A stretch of DNA of 64,000 bases from Variovorax sp. SG517 (lineage in GTDB: Bacteria > Pseudomonadota > Gammaproteobacteria > Burkholderiales > Burkholderiaceae_C): positions 930,001 through 994,000 of the forward strand of contig NZ_JABMJG010000001.1 of the NCBI RefSeq assembly GCF_013376045.1, read 5' to 3'. Shown in pieces: positions 31,187-40,128 of this stretch (within the stretch, counting starts at the first letter, position 1; each line of letters starts with the position of its first letter). Below the pieces are notes generated by a model. It had not been told where the DNA came from, ran no database searches, and was given only the letters and a program-made list of their open reading frames with translations. A program made the translations under genes and the position numbers.

Positions 31187-34057
31187 TCACTTGGCCGGCA
31201 CCGTCTCGTTGCTCTGATGCGAGGCGGCGGCGAGCAGGTCGTTCTGCGTCTGGTTGAAGCGGCTGTACTCCTGCTGCCAGGCGGAAGGCTGCATCACCGG
31301 CGTCACCTGCACCGCCGTCACCTTGTACTCGGGGCAGTTGGTGGCCCAGTCGGAGTTGTCGGTGGTGATCACGTTCGCGCCCGACTCGGGGAAGTGGAAG
31401 GTGGTGTAGACCACGCCCGGCGGCATGCGCTCCGACACCGTGGCGCGCAGCACCGTCTCGCCCGCGCGGCTCTGGATGCCGACCCAGTCGCCTTCCTTCA
31501 CGCCGCGCTCCTCGGCGTCGTGCGGATGGATCTCCAGGCGGTCCTCGCTGTGCCACTGGTTGTTCTCGGTGCGCCGCGTCTGCGCGCCCACGTTGTACTG
31601 CGAGAGGATGCGCCCGGTGGTCAGGAGCAGCGGGAAGCGGCGCGTGACCTTCTCGTCGGTCGCCACGTACTGCGTGACGATGAACCTGCCCTTGCCACGT
31701 ACGAAGCGGTCGATGTGCATGGTGGGCGTGCCTTCGGGTGCGTTCTCGTTGCAGGGCCACTGGATGCTGCCGAGCTCGTCGAGGCGCTTGTAGCTCACGC
31801 CGCGGAAGGTGGGCGTGAGCGCGGCGATCTCGTCCATGATCTCCTCGGGGCTCCTGTAGTCCATCGGATAGCCGAGGGCCTGCGCGAGCTTCACCGTCAC
31901 CTCCCAGTCCGCAAGGCCGGCCTTGGGCGGCATCACCTTGCGAACACGCGAGATGCGGCGCTCGGCGTTGGTGAAGGTGCCGTCCTTCTCCAGGAAGGAG
32001 GAGCCCGGCAGGAACACGTGGGCGTACTTGGCGGTCTCGTTGAGGAAGATGTCCTGCACCACCACGCATTCCATGGCCATCATCGCGGCGGCCACGTGCT
32101 GCGTGTTCGGGTCGGACTGCACGATGTCCTCGCCCTCGCAGTAGAGGCCCTTGAAGCTGCCGCCGATGGCGGCGTCAAACATGTTGGGAATGCGCAGGCC
32201 CGGTTCGGGGTCGATCGGCACGCCCCATGCGGCCTCGAACGCGGAGCGCGTGGTGCTGTCCGACACGTGGCGGTAGCCCGGCAGCTCGTGCGGGAAGGAA
32301 CCCATGTCGCAGGAGCCCTGCACGTTGTTCTGGCCGCGCAGCGGGTTCACGCCCACGCCCTCGCGGCCGACGTTGCCGGTGACCATCGCGAGGTTGGCGA
32401 TGCCCATCACGGTCGTCGAGCCCTGGCTGTGCTCGGTCACGCCCAGGCCGTAGTAGATGGCGGCATTGCCGCCCGTGGCGAAGAGCCGTGCGGCCGCGCG
32501 CATCTCGGCGGCCGGCACGCCGGTCACCGCCTCGGTGGCCTCGGGCGACTGTTCGGGGCGTTCCACGTACGACTTCCACTCCTTGAAAGAAACGGTGTCG
32601 CAGCGCTCGGCCACGAACTCGTCGGCCATCAACCCTTCGGTCACGATGACGTGCGCCAGCGCCGTGACCACTGCCACGTTGGTGCCGGGGCGCAGCTGCA
32701 GGTGGTGCGCCGCCTGGATGTGCGGCGACTTCACGATGTCGATGCGGCGCGGGTCGACCACGATCAGCTTCGCGCCCTGGCGCAGCCGCTTCTTCATGCG
32801 CGATGCGAACACCGGGTGGCCGTCGGTCGGATTGGCACCGATCACCATGATCACGTCGGCCTTGTCGACCGAGGCGAAGGTCTGCGTGCCCGCAGATTCG
32901 CCCAGCGTCTGCTTCAGGCCGTAGCCCGTGGGCGAATGGCACACGCGCGCGCAGGTGTCGACGTTGTTGTTGCCGAAGGCGGCGCGCACCAGCTTCTGCA
33001 CGAGATAGGTTTCCTCGTTGGTGCAGCGCGAGGAGGTGATGCCGCCGATGGAGTCGCGGCCGTACTTGGCCTGCAAGCGCTTGAACTCGCTGGCCGCGTA
33101 GTTGAGCGCGGTGTCCCAGCTCACCTCCTGCCACGGGTCGCTGATGTTCTTGCGGATCATCGGCTTGAGCATGCGGTCCTGGTGCGTCGCGTAGCCCCAG
33201 GCGAAGCGGCCCTTCACGCAGGAGTGGCCCTCGTTGGCCTTGCCGTCCTTCCACGGCACCATGCGCACGACCTCGTTGCCCTTCATCTCTGCCTTGAACG
33301 AGCAGCCCACGCCGCAGTAGGCGCAGGTGGTGATCACGCTGTGCTCGGGCTGGCCGAGCCAGATCACCGACTTCTCCTGCAGCGTGGCCGTGGGGCAGGC
33401 CTCGACGCAGGCGCCGCAGCTCACGCATTCCGAGTCCATGAAGGCCTCGTCCTGCCCCGGCGACACGCGCGACTCGAAACCGCGGCCGCTGATGGTCAGC
33501 GCGAAGGTGCCCTGCGTCTCCTCGCAGGCGCGCACGCAGCGGTTGCACACGATGCACTTCGAGGGGTCGTAGCTGAAGTACGGGTTCGACTCGTCCTTCT
33601 CGCTCTTCAGGTGATTGGCGCCGTCGAAGCCGTAGCGCACGTTGCGCAGCCCGGTCACGCCCGCCATGTCCTGCAGCTCGCAGTTGCCGTTGGCCGAGCA
33701 GGTGAGGCAGTCGAGCGGGTGGTCGGAGATGTAGAGCTCCATCACGCCCTTGCGCAGCTCCTGCAGCTTCGGCGTCTGCGTGCGCACCTTCATGCCGGCT
33801 TCGGCGGGCGTGGTGCACGAGGCCGGAAAGCCCCGCCGCCCCTCGATCTCGACCAGGCACAGCCGGCACGAGCCGAAGGGCTCCAGGCTGTCGGTGGCGC
33901 AGAGCTTGGGCACCTGGATGCCTGCATCCACCGCCGCGCGCATCAGCGAAGTGCCCGCGGGCACTGTCACTTCATTGCCGTCGATCTCCAGCGTCACCTC
34001 GCGCTCGGATTCGCGCTTGGGGGTGCCGTAGTCGATTTCCTTGAGATGGTCCAACAT
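31187..34057 (-). CDS. fdsA: NAD-dependent formate dehydrogenase alpha (catalytic) subunit
   Basis: 956 residues, the molybdenum subunit that oxidises formate to CO2. An N-terminal [2Fe-2S] domain (Cys around 50-80) is followed by a HxxxCxxCxxxxxC cluster motif (HPLDCLTCSANGNC) and two ferredoxin-type [4Fe-4S] motifs (CIVCNRCVRAC and CVSCGACVEAC). The FdhF-like domain then starts with CAYCGVGC. The molybdenum ligand Cys lies in CARVCHSPTGYG. Electrons pass to FdsG and FdsB. The cytoplasmic fdsGBA order matches Cupriavidus and Rhodobacter operons. Confidence 0.95.
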   Translation of the reverse strand: MLDHLKEIDYGTPKRESEREVTLEIDGNEVTVPAGTSLMRAAVDAGIQVPKLCATDSLEPFGSCRLCLVEIEGRRGFPASCTTPAEAGMKVRTQTPKLQELRKGVMELYISDHPLDCLTCSANGNCELQDMAGVTGLRNVRYGFDGANHLKSEKDESNPYFSYDPSKCIVCNRCVRACEETQGTFALTISGRGFESRVSPGQDEAFMDSECVSCGACVEACPTATLQEKSVIWLGQPEHSVITTCAYCGVGCSFKAEMKGNEVVRMVPWKDGKANEGHSCVKGRFAWGYATHQDRMLKPMIRKNISDPWQEVSWDTALNYAASEFKRLQAKYGRDSIGGITSSRCTNEETYLVQKLVRAAFGNNNVDTCARVCHSPTGYGLKQTLGESAGTQTFASVDKADVIMVIGANPTDGHPVFASRMKKRLRQGAKLIVVDPRRIDIVKSPHIQAAHHLQLRPGTNVAVVTALAHVIVTEGLMADEFVAERCDTVSFKEWKSYVERPEQSPEATEAVTGVPAAEMRAAARLFATGGNAAIYYGLGVTEHSQGSTTVMGIANLAMVTGNVGREGVGVNPLRGQNNVQGSCDMGSFPHELPGYRHVSDSTTRSAFEAAWGVPIDPEPGLRIPNMFDAAIGGSFKGLYCEGEDIVQSDPNTQHVAAAMMAMECVVVQDIFLNETAKYAHVFLPGSSFLEKDGTFTNAERRISRVRKVMPPKAGLADWEVTVKLAQALGYPMDYRSPEEIMDEIAALTPTFRGVSYKRLDELGSIQWPCNENAPEGTPTMHIDRFVRGKGRFIVTQYVATDEKVTRRFPLLLTTGRILSQYNVGAQTRRTENNQWHSEDRLEIHPHDAEERGVKEGDWVGIQSRAGETVLRATVSERMPPGVVYTTFHFPESGANVITTDNSDWATNCPEYKVTAVQVTPVMQPSAWQQEYSRFNQTQNDLLAAASHQSNETVPAK

Positions 34058-34103
34058 GTCTGTCTAGCCTTGCTGATTGCTTCTCTGGATGCGGCCCGGG
34101 GGC

Positions 34104-35663
34104 TCAGGCTGCCTTGCGGTCGGGGGCTTCGATGCCGAAGTCCTGCGGGAAATGATCGAGCGCCGACAGCACCGGGAACGGCGTCATGCCGCCCATGGCG
34201 CACAGCGAGCCGTGGACCATCGTGTCGCACAGGTCGCGCAGCAGCATCACCTGCTGCGGGCGGTTCTGGTTGCCGCGGATCTTGTCGATGACCTCGACGC
34301 CGCGCGTCGAACCAATGCGGCAGGGCGTGCACTTGCCGCAGGATTCGAGCGCGCAGAACTCCATGGCGTAGCGCGCGAGCTTCGAGAGGTCGGCCGTGTC
34401 GTCGTGCACCACGATGCCGCCGTGGCCCACGGTGCCACCGACGGCTGCGTAGGCCTCGTAGTCGAGCGGCAGGTCCCACTTCGACTCCGGCAGGTAGGCG
34501 CCCAGCGGCCCGCCGACCTGCACCGCCTTGATCGGCCGGCCCGAGGCCGAGCCGCCCCCGTAGTCGTACAGCAGTTCGCGCAGCGTGACGCCGAAGGCCT
34601 TCTCGACCAGGCCGCCGTACTTGATGTTGCCGGCCAGCTGCATCGGCAGCGTGCCGCGCGAACGGCCCACGCCGTAGTCGCGGTAGAAGGCCGCGCCGCG
34701 CGCCAGGATCAGCGGCACGCTGGCCAGCGTGATGACGTTGTTGATGAGCGTGGGCTGCCCAAACAGCCCCTCGATGGCCGGCAGCGGCGGCTTGGCGCGC
34801 ACGATGCCGCGCTTGCCTTCGAGGCTCTCGAGCAGCGCCGTCTCTTCGCCGCACACGTACGAGCCCGCACCCTTGCGCACTTCGAGCGAGAAGCGTTTGC
34901 CCGAACGCAGGATGTTGTCGCCGAGGAAGCCCGCGGCCTCCGCCACGCGGATGGCCTCGTTCAGCGTCGCGATCGCATGCGGGTACTCCGAGCGCACGTA
35001 GATGTAGCCCTGCGTGGCACCGGTGGCGAGGCCCGCGATGGTCATGCCCTCGATCAGCATGAAGGGGTCGCCCTCCATGGTCATGCGGTCGGAGAAGGTG
35101 CCCGAGTCGCCCTCGTCGGCATTGCAGACGATGTACTTCTGCGCCGCCCCCGTGCCCAGCACCGTCTTCCACTTGATGCCCGCCGGGAAGGCCGCGCCGC
35201 CACGTCCGCGCAGGCCCGAGTCGAGCACCTGCTGCACGATGTCCTCGGGCGCGAGTGCCAGCGCGCGGCGCAGGCCGGCGAAGCCCTCGTAGGCCTGGTA
35301 GTCGGTGAGCGACACCGGATCGGTGATGCCCATGCGCGAGAAGGTCAGGCGCTCCTGCTTCTTCAGGTACGGAATGTCCTCGGTAGGGCCTAGCGCGAGC
35401 GGGTGCCTGCCGCCGGTGAGGAAGCCCGCGTCGAACAGGCCCGCCACGTCGTCGGGCGTCACCGGTCCGTAGGCCATGCGGCCGGCCGGCGTGCTCACCT
35501 CGACCAGCGGCTCGAGCCAGAACATGCCGCGCGAACCGTTGCGCACCAGCTCGAGCATCAGGCCGCGCGCCGCGGCCTCCTTCGCGATGCATCGGGCCAC
35601 GCGGTCGGCGCCGGCGGCGAGCGCGGCCGAGTCGCGCGGAACGTAGACGGTGATCGTGCTCAT
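34104..35663 (-). CDS. fdsB: NAD-dependent formate dehydrogenase beta subunit
   Basis: 519 residues, a NuoF-like diaphorase subunit that binds FMN and NAD. An N-terminal thioredoxin-like ferredoxin part (about 1-110) precedes the NuoF core with GLRGRGGAAFPAGIKW and CNADEGDSGTFSDR, and a [4Fe-4S] motif ESCGKCTPCRIG near the C-terminus. The ATG at 35663 overlaps the fdsG stop (ATGA), showing coupling. Confidence 0.95.
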   Translation of the reverse strand: MSTITVYVPRDSAALAAGADRVARCIAKEAAARGLMLELVRNGSRGMFWLEPLVEVSTPAGRMAYGPVTPDDVAGLFDAGFLTGGRHPLALGPTEDIPYLKKQERLTFSRMGITDPVSLTDYQAYEGFAGLRRALALAPEDIVQQVLDSGLRGRGGAAFPAGIKWKTVLGTGAAQKYIVCNADEGDSGTFSDRMTMEGDPFMLIEGMTIAGLATGATQGYIYVRSEYPHAIATLNEAIRVAEAAGFLGDNILRSGKRFSLEVRKGAGSYVCGEETALLESLEGKRGIVRAKPPLPAIEGLFGQPTLINNVITLASVPLILARGAAFYRDYGVGRSRGTLPMQLAGNIKYGGLVEKAFGVTLRELLYDYGGGSASGRPIKAVQVGGPLGAYLPESKWDLPLDYEAYAAVGGTVGHGGIVVHDDTADLSKLARYAMEFCALESCGKCTPCRIGSTRGVEVIDKIRGNQNRPQQVMLLRDLCDTMVHGSLCAMGGMTPFPVLSALDHFPQDFGIEAPDRKAA

Positions 35664-36169
35664 GCGCGGCCTCCGTCGGCCTGCGCGACCAGCGCATCGA
35701 AGCCCTTGGCGGTCATGCGCGCATACGGCTGTTCGTCCAGCGTCATCGCGGGCGACGAGGCGCAAAGGCCGAGGCAGAACGCCGGCTCCAGCGTGAAGGC
35801 GCCGTCCTTCGTGGTGCCGTGCGCGCTGCAGCCCAGGCGCAGCTCGGCGTGCGCGAGCAAAGCGTCCGCCCCCATCGACTGGCATGCCTCGGCACGGCAG
35901 ATCTGGATCACGTGCCGGCCCGCGGGCTGGCTGCGGAAGTGGTGGTAGTAGGTGACCACGCCGTGCACCTCGGCGCGCGAGAGGCTCTGCGCTTCGGCGA
36001 TCACCGCCACCGTGTGCGCGGGGACGTAGCCGAGCGCGTCCTGCACGTCGTGCAGTATCGGCAGCAGCGCGCCGGGCTCGTTCTCGTGCGCCTGCAGGAT
36101 GCGCTGCACGGCGGCGAGTTCGTTCGCCTCGTGCCCTGGCTGCGCCTGCTGAACGTTTTCTTGTTTCAT
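35660..36169 (-). CDS. fdsG: NAD-dependent formate dehydrogenase gamma subunit
   Basis: 169 residues, a NuoE-like [2Fe-2S] subunit. The four cluster Cys are visible: CRAEACQSMG and FCLGLCASSP. The HDVQDALGYVP and VHGVVTYYHHFR segments are typical. It is first in the fds operon. The start at 36169 (MKQENVQQAQ) is chosen over upstream in-frame starts because it gives the usual length. An FNR-type box lies 150 bp upstream. Confidence 0.93.
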   Translation of the reverse strand: MKQENVQQAQPGHEANELAAVQRILQAHENEPGALLPILHDVQDALGYVPAHTVAVIAEAQSLSRAEVHGVVTYYHHFRSQPAGRHVIQICRAEACQSMGADALLAHAELRLGCSAHGTTKDGAFTLEPAFCLGLCASSPAMTLDEQPYARMTAKGFDALVAQADGGRA

Positions 36170-36318
36170 GGTCCGTCCGATCTGCTCCGTTGCCATCAGC
36201 TTGCAAGCGGAGCTGTTCTTCATCGTGGTTCTGTCACGGGTTCGACGTCGTGAGATTCGACGCGAATCCCGTGGTCATCCGCTTGGGATCAATGTCGATG
36301 AATCGCGCGTCGGGGGCC

Positions 36319-36332
36319 TTGACACAAGTCAA
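36319..36332. promoter_or_regulatory. FNR-type box upstream of the fds operon
   Basis: TTGACACAAGTCAA, with perfect 5-bp arms TTGAC/GTCAA and a 4-bp centre, 150 bp before fdsG. It is one of five such sites in the oxalate/formate region and matches the DNA specificity expected for the regulator at 51275. Confidence 0.65.
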
Positions 36333-36410
36333 TTTCCGCCGAAACAAGCACGGTGCCAATGCGCACAAACCCTGCGGGCGCGCAGGGTTTCGGAAGGACC
36401 GGAAAGACCG

Positions 36411-36899
36411 CTACCGGGTGGACGCTTCGCGCGCCCTGCGCAGCTGCGCCTCGGCCTGCGCGTCGTCGACTTCGCCGACCACCTTCGCGGGGCGGCCCGC
36501 GATGCGCGAACGGTCGGGAAAGACCTTGCCCTCGGTCAGCAGCGAACCCGTCTCGACGACGCACCCGCGCCCCACCACCGAGCCGTTGAGCGCGATGGTG
36601 TGCTCGCCGATCACCGCGCCGTCGCCCACGGTGCAGCCGTGCAGCATCACGTGCGGCTCCACCGTCACGTCGGCGCCGATGGTCAGCGGATAGCCGGGGT
36701 CCGCATGCAGCATCACGCCCGCCTGCACCTGGCTGCCGCGGCCGACGGTGATGGGCTCGTTGTCGCCGCGCAGCACCGAGTGCGCGCCGATGCTGCTGCC
36801 GGGCGCGAGCACGACTTGGCCGATCACGCTGGCGCTCTCGGCCACGCGGGCGCTGGCGTCGATGTCCGGTTCATGCGCATCAAGTCGGTAGATCGTCAC
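36411..36899 (-). CDS. Gamma-class carbonic anhydrase family protein
   Basis: 162 residues made of left-handed beta-helix hexapeptide repeats. The three zinc-ligand histidines of the gamma class are present (GVMLHADPG, then EPHVMLHGC). It could hydrate the CO2 released by oxalyl-CoA decarboxylase and formate dehydrogenase, which fits its place between the OxlT and fds genes. Members of this family are often catalytically weak, so a maturation or transferase role cannot be excluded. It has its own 5' region after the OxlT terminator. Confidence 0.88.
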   Translation of the reverse strand: MTIYRLDAHEPDIDASARVAESASVIGQVVLAPGSSIGAHSVLRGDNEPITVGRGSQVQAGVMLHADPGYPLTIGADVTVEPHVMLHGCTVGDGAVIGEHTIALNGSVVGRGCVVETGSLLTEGKVFPDRSRIAGRPAKVVGEVDDAQAEAQLRRAREASTR

Positions 36900-36921
36900 T
36901 GCGGGGGCTCCTGTTCATCGG

Positions 36922-36952
36922 CAAAAAGCCCCGCCATCTTCATGGCGGGGCT
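36922..36952 (-). terminator. Intrinsic terminator of the OxlT-type transporter gene
   Basis: A perfect 11-bp stem AGCCCCGCCAT / ATGGCGGGGCT with a CTTC loop (36927-36952). Read on the minus strand it is followed by TTTTT. It lies 52 bp past the transporter stop. Confidence 0.9.
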
Positions 36953-37004
36953 GTGTGGGGAAGGAATATCCGGATGGTACCGGCGATGGCGGCCCGGAGT
37001 TGTT

Positions 37005-38327
37005 CTATTCGGTACGGCTCGCCTCGATGTGCTTGCGGCGCATCGGCCGCAGCACGAACCACGCCATCAGCGCCGCGAGCGCATTGACCGCGCTGGCCGC
37101 GATGAAGACGGCCTGCCAGCTGCCGGTGGCGGCGGCCAGCATGCTCGACAGCGGCACCAGCAGCGAGGCCGTGCCCTTGGCGGTGTAGAGCATGCCGGCG
37201 TTCGATGCCGCGTACTTCGATCCGAAGGTGTCGGCGCAGGTGGAGGGGAACAGGCTGTAGATCTCGCCCCAGGCGAAGAACACGATGCCGGTGAGGATCA
37301 CGAACAGCAGCGGGTTCTGGCCGTAGTGATAGAGCATCAGGATGCCGACCGACTCGATCGCGAAGGCGATGAACATGGTCTGCTCGCGGCCGATCTTGTC
37401 TGACACCCATCCGAAGAAGGGCCGGGTGAGGCCATTGAGCACGCGGTCGATGGCCAGGGCGAAGGTCAGCGCGGGCAGCACCAGGCCCATGATGTTGACC
37501 GGCACGTCGATGATCTTGAAGTCCTTGGCAATGGGCGCGAGCTGCGCGGTGGCCATCAGGCCGCCGGCCGCCACCATCACGAACATCGCGTACATCACCC
37601 AGAACACCGGCGAGCGCAGCACCTCGGAAGGCGCGTAGTCGCGGCCCGCCTGCTGCACGTTGCGGCTGTTCGACGCCTTGGCATGGTTGGGTGCGCGGGT
37701 CAGGAGCCATGCGAGCAGGAACACGATGAGTCCCTGCCCGATCCCAAAATACAGGAACGCTGCCTCGTAGCCGCTGGACTTGATCATCGCGGAGATCGGG
37801 ATGATCGTGAGCGCCGAGCCCGCGCCGAAGCCGGCCGCCGTCATGCCCGCCGCAAGGCCTCGCCGGTCGGGGAACCACTTGAGCGCATTGCCCACGCAGG
37901 TGCCGTAGACCGCGCCGGCGCCGACGCCGCCGATGGCCGCCGCAACGTACAGCAGCGCGAGCGAATCGGCGAACGAGTTGAGCACCCAGCCCAGGCCGCA
38001 CAGCACGCCGCCCACCAGCACCACCGGACGCGGGCCGAAGCGGTCGACGAGATAGCCCTCGATGGGCACGAGCCAGGTTTCGGTGAGGACGAAGATGGTG
38101 AACGCGACCTGGATCGCCGCGCGGCTCCAGCCGTGCTTGTCGGCGATCGGATTGACGAAGAGCGTCCAGCCGTACTGCAGGTTGGCGATCATCGCCATGC
38201 AGACGATGCCTATGAGCAATTGGCCCCATCGGTACGCCTCGGATCGGGTCGCGCTGGCGCCGTAGGTTTCGGACGGGGGATACATCGCGGGGTTGGAACC
38301 TGCGATCGTGGAGGTGGGCCGAGTCAT
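37005..38327 (-). CDS. OxlT-like oxalate/formate MFS antiporter
   Basis: 440 residues with about 12 membrane helices and MFS loop motifs (GYLVDRFGPRP; FGWVSDKIGREQT). The N-terminal helix has NLQYGWTLFVNPIADKHGWS, characteristic of the oxalate:formate antiporter family. It would import oxalate in exchange for formate in the cytoplasmic membrane. ATG 38327 follows AAGGACAACTCC. An FNR-type box lies 175 bp upstream, and the gene ends at a strong terminator. Neighbouring frc, oxc and fds genes support oxalate as substrate. Confidence 0.9.
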   Translation of the reverse strand: MTRPTSTIAGSNPAMYPPSETYGASATRSEAYRWGQLLIGIVCMAMIANLQYGWTLFVNPIADKHGWSRAAIQVAFTIFVLTETWLVPIEGYLVDRFGPRPVVLVGGVLCGLGWVLNSFADSLALLYVAAAIGGVGAGAVYGTCVGNALKWFPDRRGLAAGMTAAGFGAGSALTIIPISAMIKSSGYEAAFLYFGIGQGLIVFLLAWLLTRAPNHAKASNSRNVQQAGRDYAPSEVLRSPVFWVMYAMFVMVAAGGLMATAQLAPIAKDFKIIDVPVNIMGLVLPALTFALAIDRVLNGLTRPFFGWVSDKIGREQTMFIAFAIESVGILMLYHYGQNPLLFVILTGIVFFAWGEIYSLFPSTCADTFGSKYAASNAGMLYTAKGTASLLVPLSSMLAAATGSWQAVFIAASAVNALAALMAWFVLRPMRRKHIEASRTE

Positions 38328-38501
38328 GGAGTTGTCCTTGGTGTTTTCGTTGAAATCCGACGGGCTGCAAAAGCAGAGCAATCAGTCGAGCGAACTGTGC
38401 GCATCGACGGGCGACGAGGCTTCGTTGACATCGATACACGGCATTGGGATCACCAGTTTTCTGCGCGTGAATGACTGTCGGACCGAGCGACCCAAAAACT
38501 C

Positions 38502-38515
38502 TTGACCTCAGTCAA
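38502..38515. promoter_or_regulatory. FNR-type box upstream of the OxlT-type gene
   Basis: TTGACCTCAGTCAA, with perfect TTGAC/GTCAA arms, 175 bp before the transporter start. Confidence 0.6.
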
Positions 38516-38818
38516 GTTCACACGAATCGCGCTCTCGCGGAACCCCCGAGGTATCCCTATGAAATTGCGCTTCGTTCGAGGCGTGAAGAGAAGGCTTTGC
38601 GAGACGCATCGGGCGATGCCTTCGCGGTGCATGAAGGAAGAGAAATCGATGGAGGAATTTCGATGATTCCTGCGTGATGCTTGCGCGACGAATGCGGCAC
38701 CACATGCGACGTTCTTCGATGGATCCGCGGTGCGCCTCGCGCTCGCCCGCCGCGCTTTCGAACGGCTCTGGCAGCGGAACTTCCGGCGTATCCGCAGAAC
38801 CTGTCGGACGGGGAAAAA

Positions 38819-38832
38819 TTGACCTAGGTCAA
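38819..38832. promoter_or_regulatory. FNR-type box upstream of a 54-residue ORF
   Basis: TTGACCTAGGTCAA, a complete 14-bp palindrome, 108 bp before the ATG at 38941. Confidence 0.6.
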
Positions 38833-38940
38833 GAAACGCAAAAATCGCGTTTGCCCTCGTCTAGGGTAAACCCTAAAATTCAGGGTAATCCCTTCGGACT
38901 TTCCGATTCAGTTTCAGATTCTTTTTTTTTGGAGCACTCA

Positions 38941-39105
38941 ATGAGCCACGCCACCCTCGATTCCAACGCACTGCGCGCACCCGCCTCTTCCTCGACCGCC
39001 GGCAACATCATGCGTGAGCTGTTCGCCGTGATGCCCATCGTGATCGTCTACAAGGCAGCCCGCACCGCGTTGATGCAGCGCCGTTCGGCGCCCGTGCAGC
39101 GTTGA
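38941..39105 (+). CDS. 54-residue protein in the oxalate region
   Basis: The product starts MSHATLDSNALRAPASSS and has one hydrophobic helix (about 27-41, FAVMPIVIVYKAA), then a basic tail. I do not recognise it. Support for it being real: a GGAG seven bases before the ATG, an FNR-type box and a TAGGGTAAACCCTA element upstream, and an intrinsic terminator 28 bp after the stop. It is a lone plus-strand gene in a minus-strand region. Confidence 0.65.
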   Translation: MSHATLDSNALRAPASSSTAGNIMRELFAVMPIVIVYKAARTALMQRRSAPVQR

Positions 39106-39133
39106 GCCGCAACGCCGCATTCACTCCTCCCGA

Positions 39134-39168
39134 AGAGCGCGCGCGAATCGATCGCCGCGCTCTTTTTT
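39134..39168 (+). terminator. Intrinsic terminator after the 54-residue gene
   Basis: Stem AGAGCGCG (39134-39141) / CGCGCTCT (39156-39163) followed by a T run. Confidence 0.8.
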
Positions 39169-39183
39169 CATCGAGCTTTCTTT

Positions 39184-40107
39184 CTAGCCCTCGAAGGGCA
39201 CGATCTGCGAGATCAGCGACGACCCGTCGCTCAGCAGGAAGTCCTTGAAGGCCTGCGCCACGGGCGGCAGCCGCTTGCTGCGGCGATGCACCACGTACCA
39301 GTTGAGCATCAGCGGAAAGCCTTCGACGTCGAGCACGCGAAGGCTGCCCGCGCGAAGCTCCTGGCTCACGGTGTGCGCCGACACGAAGCTCACGCCCATG
39401 CCCGCGATCACTGCCTGCTTGATGGTCTCGGTGCTGCGGATTTCCATCGCGACGTTGATGCCGCTGAGGTCGCCGCCGAACCCGTCTTCCATCGAATGCC
39501 AGGTGTCGGACGCCTTCTCTCGCACCACGAAGGGCTCGCGCATCAGGCGTTGCACCGCGATCCGTTTCTCGCCCACCAGCGGATGGCGCGGCGCCGCGAC
39601 GATCACGTAGGGATGCGGCGCGAAAGGCTGGTTGATGGTGTCGAGGTCAGTGGGCGGCCGCACCATGATCGCGAGGTCGGTGCGGTTCTCGGCGATGTGG
39701 CTCAGCAGCTCCGCGCGGTTGTGCACGGTGAAGTTCAGCGTCACGCCCTGGTGGCGGCTCGCGAACTCGACCAGCAGGCGCGGAAAGAAGTAGTCGCCCG
39801 CGCTGATCACGCCCACGTTGAGCCTGCCGCCGGAGACGCCCTTGAACTGCATCATCGCGTTCTCGGCCGCCTCGAACTGCTGGATGATCGCGCGGCTGAT
39901 CTGCAGCAGTTCGCTGCCCGCGGCCGTGAGGTACACCTTCTTGCCGAACTGCTCGAAGAGCGCATTGCCCGCATGCTCCTCGAGCTTGCGCACCTGCGTG
40001 GAGACGGCGGGCTGCGTGAGATGCAGTTCCTCGGCCGCGCGCGAGAAGCTCAGCAGCCGCGCCACCGCCTCGAAGACCTTCAGCTGGCGCAAGGTCGCAT
40101 GCTTCAT
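39184..40107 (-). CDS. LysR-family regulator, CbbR-like
   Basis: 307 residues with a winged helix-turn-helix (about 4-62, LSFSRAAEELHLTQPAVSTQ) and an effector domain that begins LNVGVISAGDYFFPRLLVEF. That opening resembles the CbbR/CysB-like subgroup often tied to one-carbon or CO2 metabolism. It is the last gene of a minus-strand run from the 105-residue protein through sucCD, FAH, panE and pyk, 21 bp after pyk. Its effector and targets are unknown. An oxalate or C2-compound signal is a reasonable inference from context. Confidence 0.88.
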   Translation of the reverse strand: MKHATLRQLKVFEAVARLLSFSRAAEELHLTQPAVSTQVRKLEEHAGNALFEQFGKKVYLTAAGSELLQISRAIIQQFEAAENAMMQFKGVSGGRLNVGVISAGDYFFPRLLVEFASRHQGVTLNFTVHNRAELLSHIAENRTDLAIMVRPPTDLDTINQPFAPHPYVIVAAPRHPLVGEKRIAVQRLMREPFVVREKASDTWHSMEDGFGGDLSGINVAMEIRSTETIKQAVIAGMGVSFVSAHTVSQELRAGSLRVLDVEGFPLMLNWYVVHRRSKRLPPVAQAFKDFLLSDGSSLISQIVPFEG

Positions 40108-40128
40108 CGCAGCCGCCTGCAGCAGCGC

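Larger units (their letters stand above)
38328..38940. other. 613-bp divergent regulatory region
   Basis: Non-coding as far as I can see. It contains two FNR-type boxes, one facing each flanking gene. Near the plus-strand gene are TAGGGTAAACCCTA (38862-38875, an imperfect palindrome) and a second AGGGTAAT half-copy (38882-38889). An eight-to-nine base T run and GGAG precede the ATG at 38941. Confidence 0.6.
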
